64,000 nucleotides of DNA. It comes from Nitrospirota bacterium (GTDB taxonomy: Bacteria > Nitrospirota > Nitrospiria > Nitrospirales > Nitrospiraceae). Numbering within the stretch: the stretch's first letter is position 1; each line of letters opens with the position of its first letter. The notes below the pieces were generated by a model. The model ran no database searches. It saw only the letters and a list, made by a program, of their open reading frames with translations, and was not told the DNA's origin. The stretch spans positions 58,850-122,849 of the forward strand of contig JBFLWP010000012.1 in assembly GCA_040757595.1 (NCBI GenBank), given 5' to 3'. Below are positions 63,793 through 64,000 of this stretch, one piece after another. Made by a program: the position numbers and the translations under genes.

Positions 63793-64000
63793 ATGAATCG
63801 AGCGAAGCGATCTCTGACGTGCATGCTCGTGGGAACGGCGGTAGCACTGTGGGTCGGTACGGGCCAGGCCGCCGCCTACGAGGAAGTCACGGTGACGGAC
63901 GGCGGCACGCTGACGGGTACGGTCACATTGGTCGGCCAGGTCCCGAAGCCCAAGGGCTACAACCTCACGACGTTGCCGGACCCGGTGTATTGCGGGCGCA
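63793..64000 (+). CDS. Exported protein, N-terminal part (runs off the window)
   Basis: The ATG at 63793 follows gaggagg. The visible 69 residues include a signal peptide (LTCMLVGTAVALWVGTGQAAA) and the start of a beta-rich domain, VTDGGTLTGTVTLVGQVPKP, of the carboxypeptidase-regulatory/transthyretin-like kind. A Cys occurs near the end (PVYCGR). The gene is separated from the multicopper oxidase by its terminator and two dyad repeats, so it is transcribed on its own but may serve the same periplasmic process. Confidence 0.7.
   Translation, partial: MNRAKRSLTCMLVGTAVALWVGTGQAAAYEEVTVTDGGTLTGTVTLVGQVPKPKGYNLTTLPDPVYCGR

Overview
The window is about 65% G+C and densely coded. I read it as a chromosomal stretch of a Nitrospirota bacterium (Nitrospira-like). 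This placement is an inference from gene content: a Cyc2-like cytochrome-porin, a giant multicopper oxidase, hydrogenase-4-like subunits, many PAS histidine kinases with sigma-54 activators, and caspase/ankyrin lipoproteins. There is no rRNA in the window to confirm it.

Layout. 0-7.6 kb (mostly minus): 5-oxoprolinase genes pxpC/A/B, an NCS2 purine permease, a hybrid histidine kinase and a Gfo/Idh oxidoreductase. 8-11.2 kb (plus): a tightly overlapping c-di-GMP operon (REC-GGDEF, HD-GYP-type N-terminal domain, HDOD, degenerate REC-GGDDF). 11.2-19 kb: small lipoproteins, adenine deaminase, an SMR-transporter remnant, and a cytochrome c / Cyc2-like pair. 19-24.4 kb: bactofilin, a PilZ-GAF sigma-54 activator, a 21-codon membrane microprotein with its own sigma-54 promoter, an outer-membrane barrel, a type IV pilin and tRNA-His. 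24.5-30.2 kb: housekeeping genes (pyrF, rpsT, holA, lptE, leuS). 30.6-36.2 kb: a large hybrid kinase, a PAS-GAF sensor and a HAD phosphatase. 36.3-42 kb (minus): three paralogous ankyrin-caspase lipoproteins with EF-hand-like loops, an embedded VapBC pair and an orphan VapB. 42.2-48.7 kb: der, a DUF2892 protein and an RND efflux pair. 48.7-58 kb: a regulatory block (three NtrC-type activators, a globin-coupled kinase, a membrane kinase, two receivers), the last activator broken and joined to a broken hydrogenase-4-like large subunit followed by its small subunit. 58.5-64 kb: a 1646-residue multicopper oxidase behind a sigma-54 promoter, then the start of an exported protein.

Two themes recur. 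First, sigma-54 control: five candidate -24/-12 promoters (GG-N10-GC) lie in front of the cytochrome/Cyc2 pair, the bactofilin unit, the microprotein, the DUF2892 gene and the multicopper oxidase, several with inverted repeats upstream, and the same window encodes four sigma-54 activators (one truncated). Second, about a dozen dyad repeats built from short reiterated words (gtgaacagtgaaca, catcaccc, gtgagacgtgagacg and others) have the same architecture but different sequences. They lie between genes, over gene starts, and twice in frame inside the RND permease; one appears to encode the LptE signal peptide.

The most useful points to check are the junction near 56,383 (deletion or assembly error), the shuffled copper-ligand order of the oxidase, the repeat family, and the microprotein.
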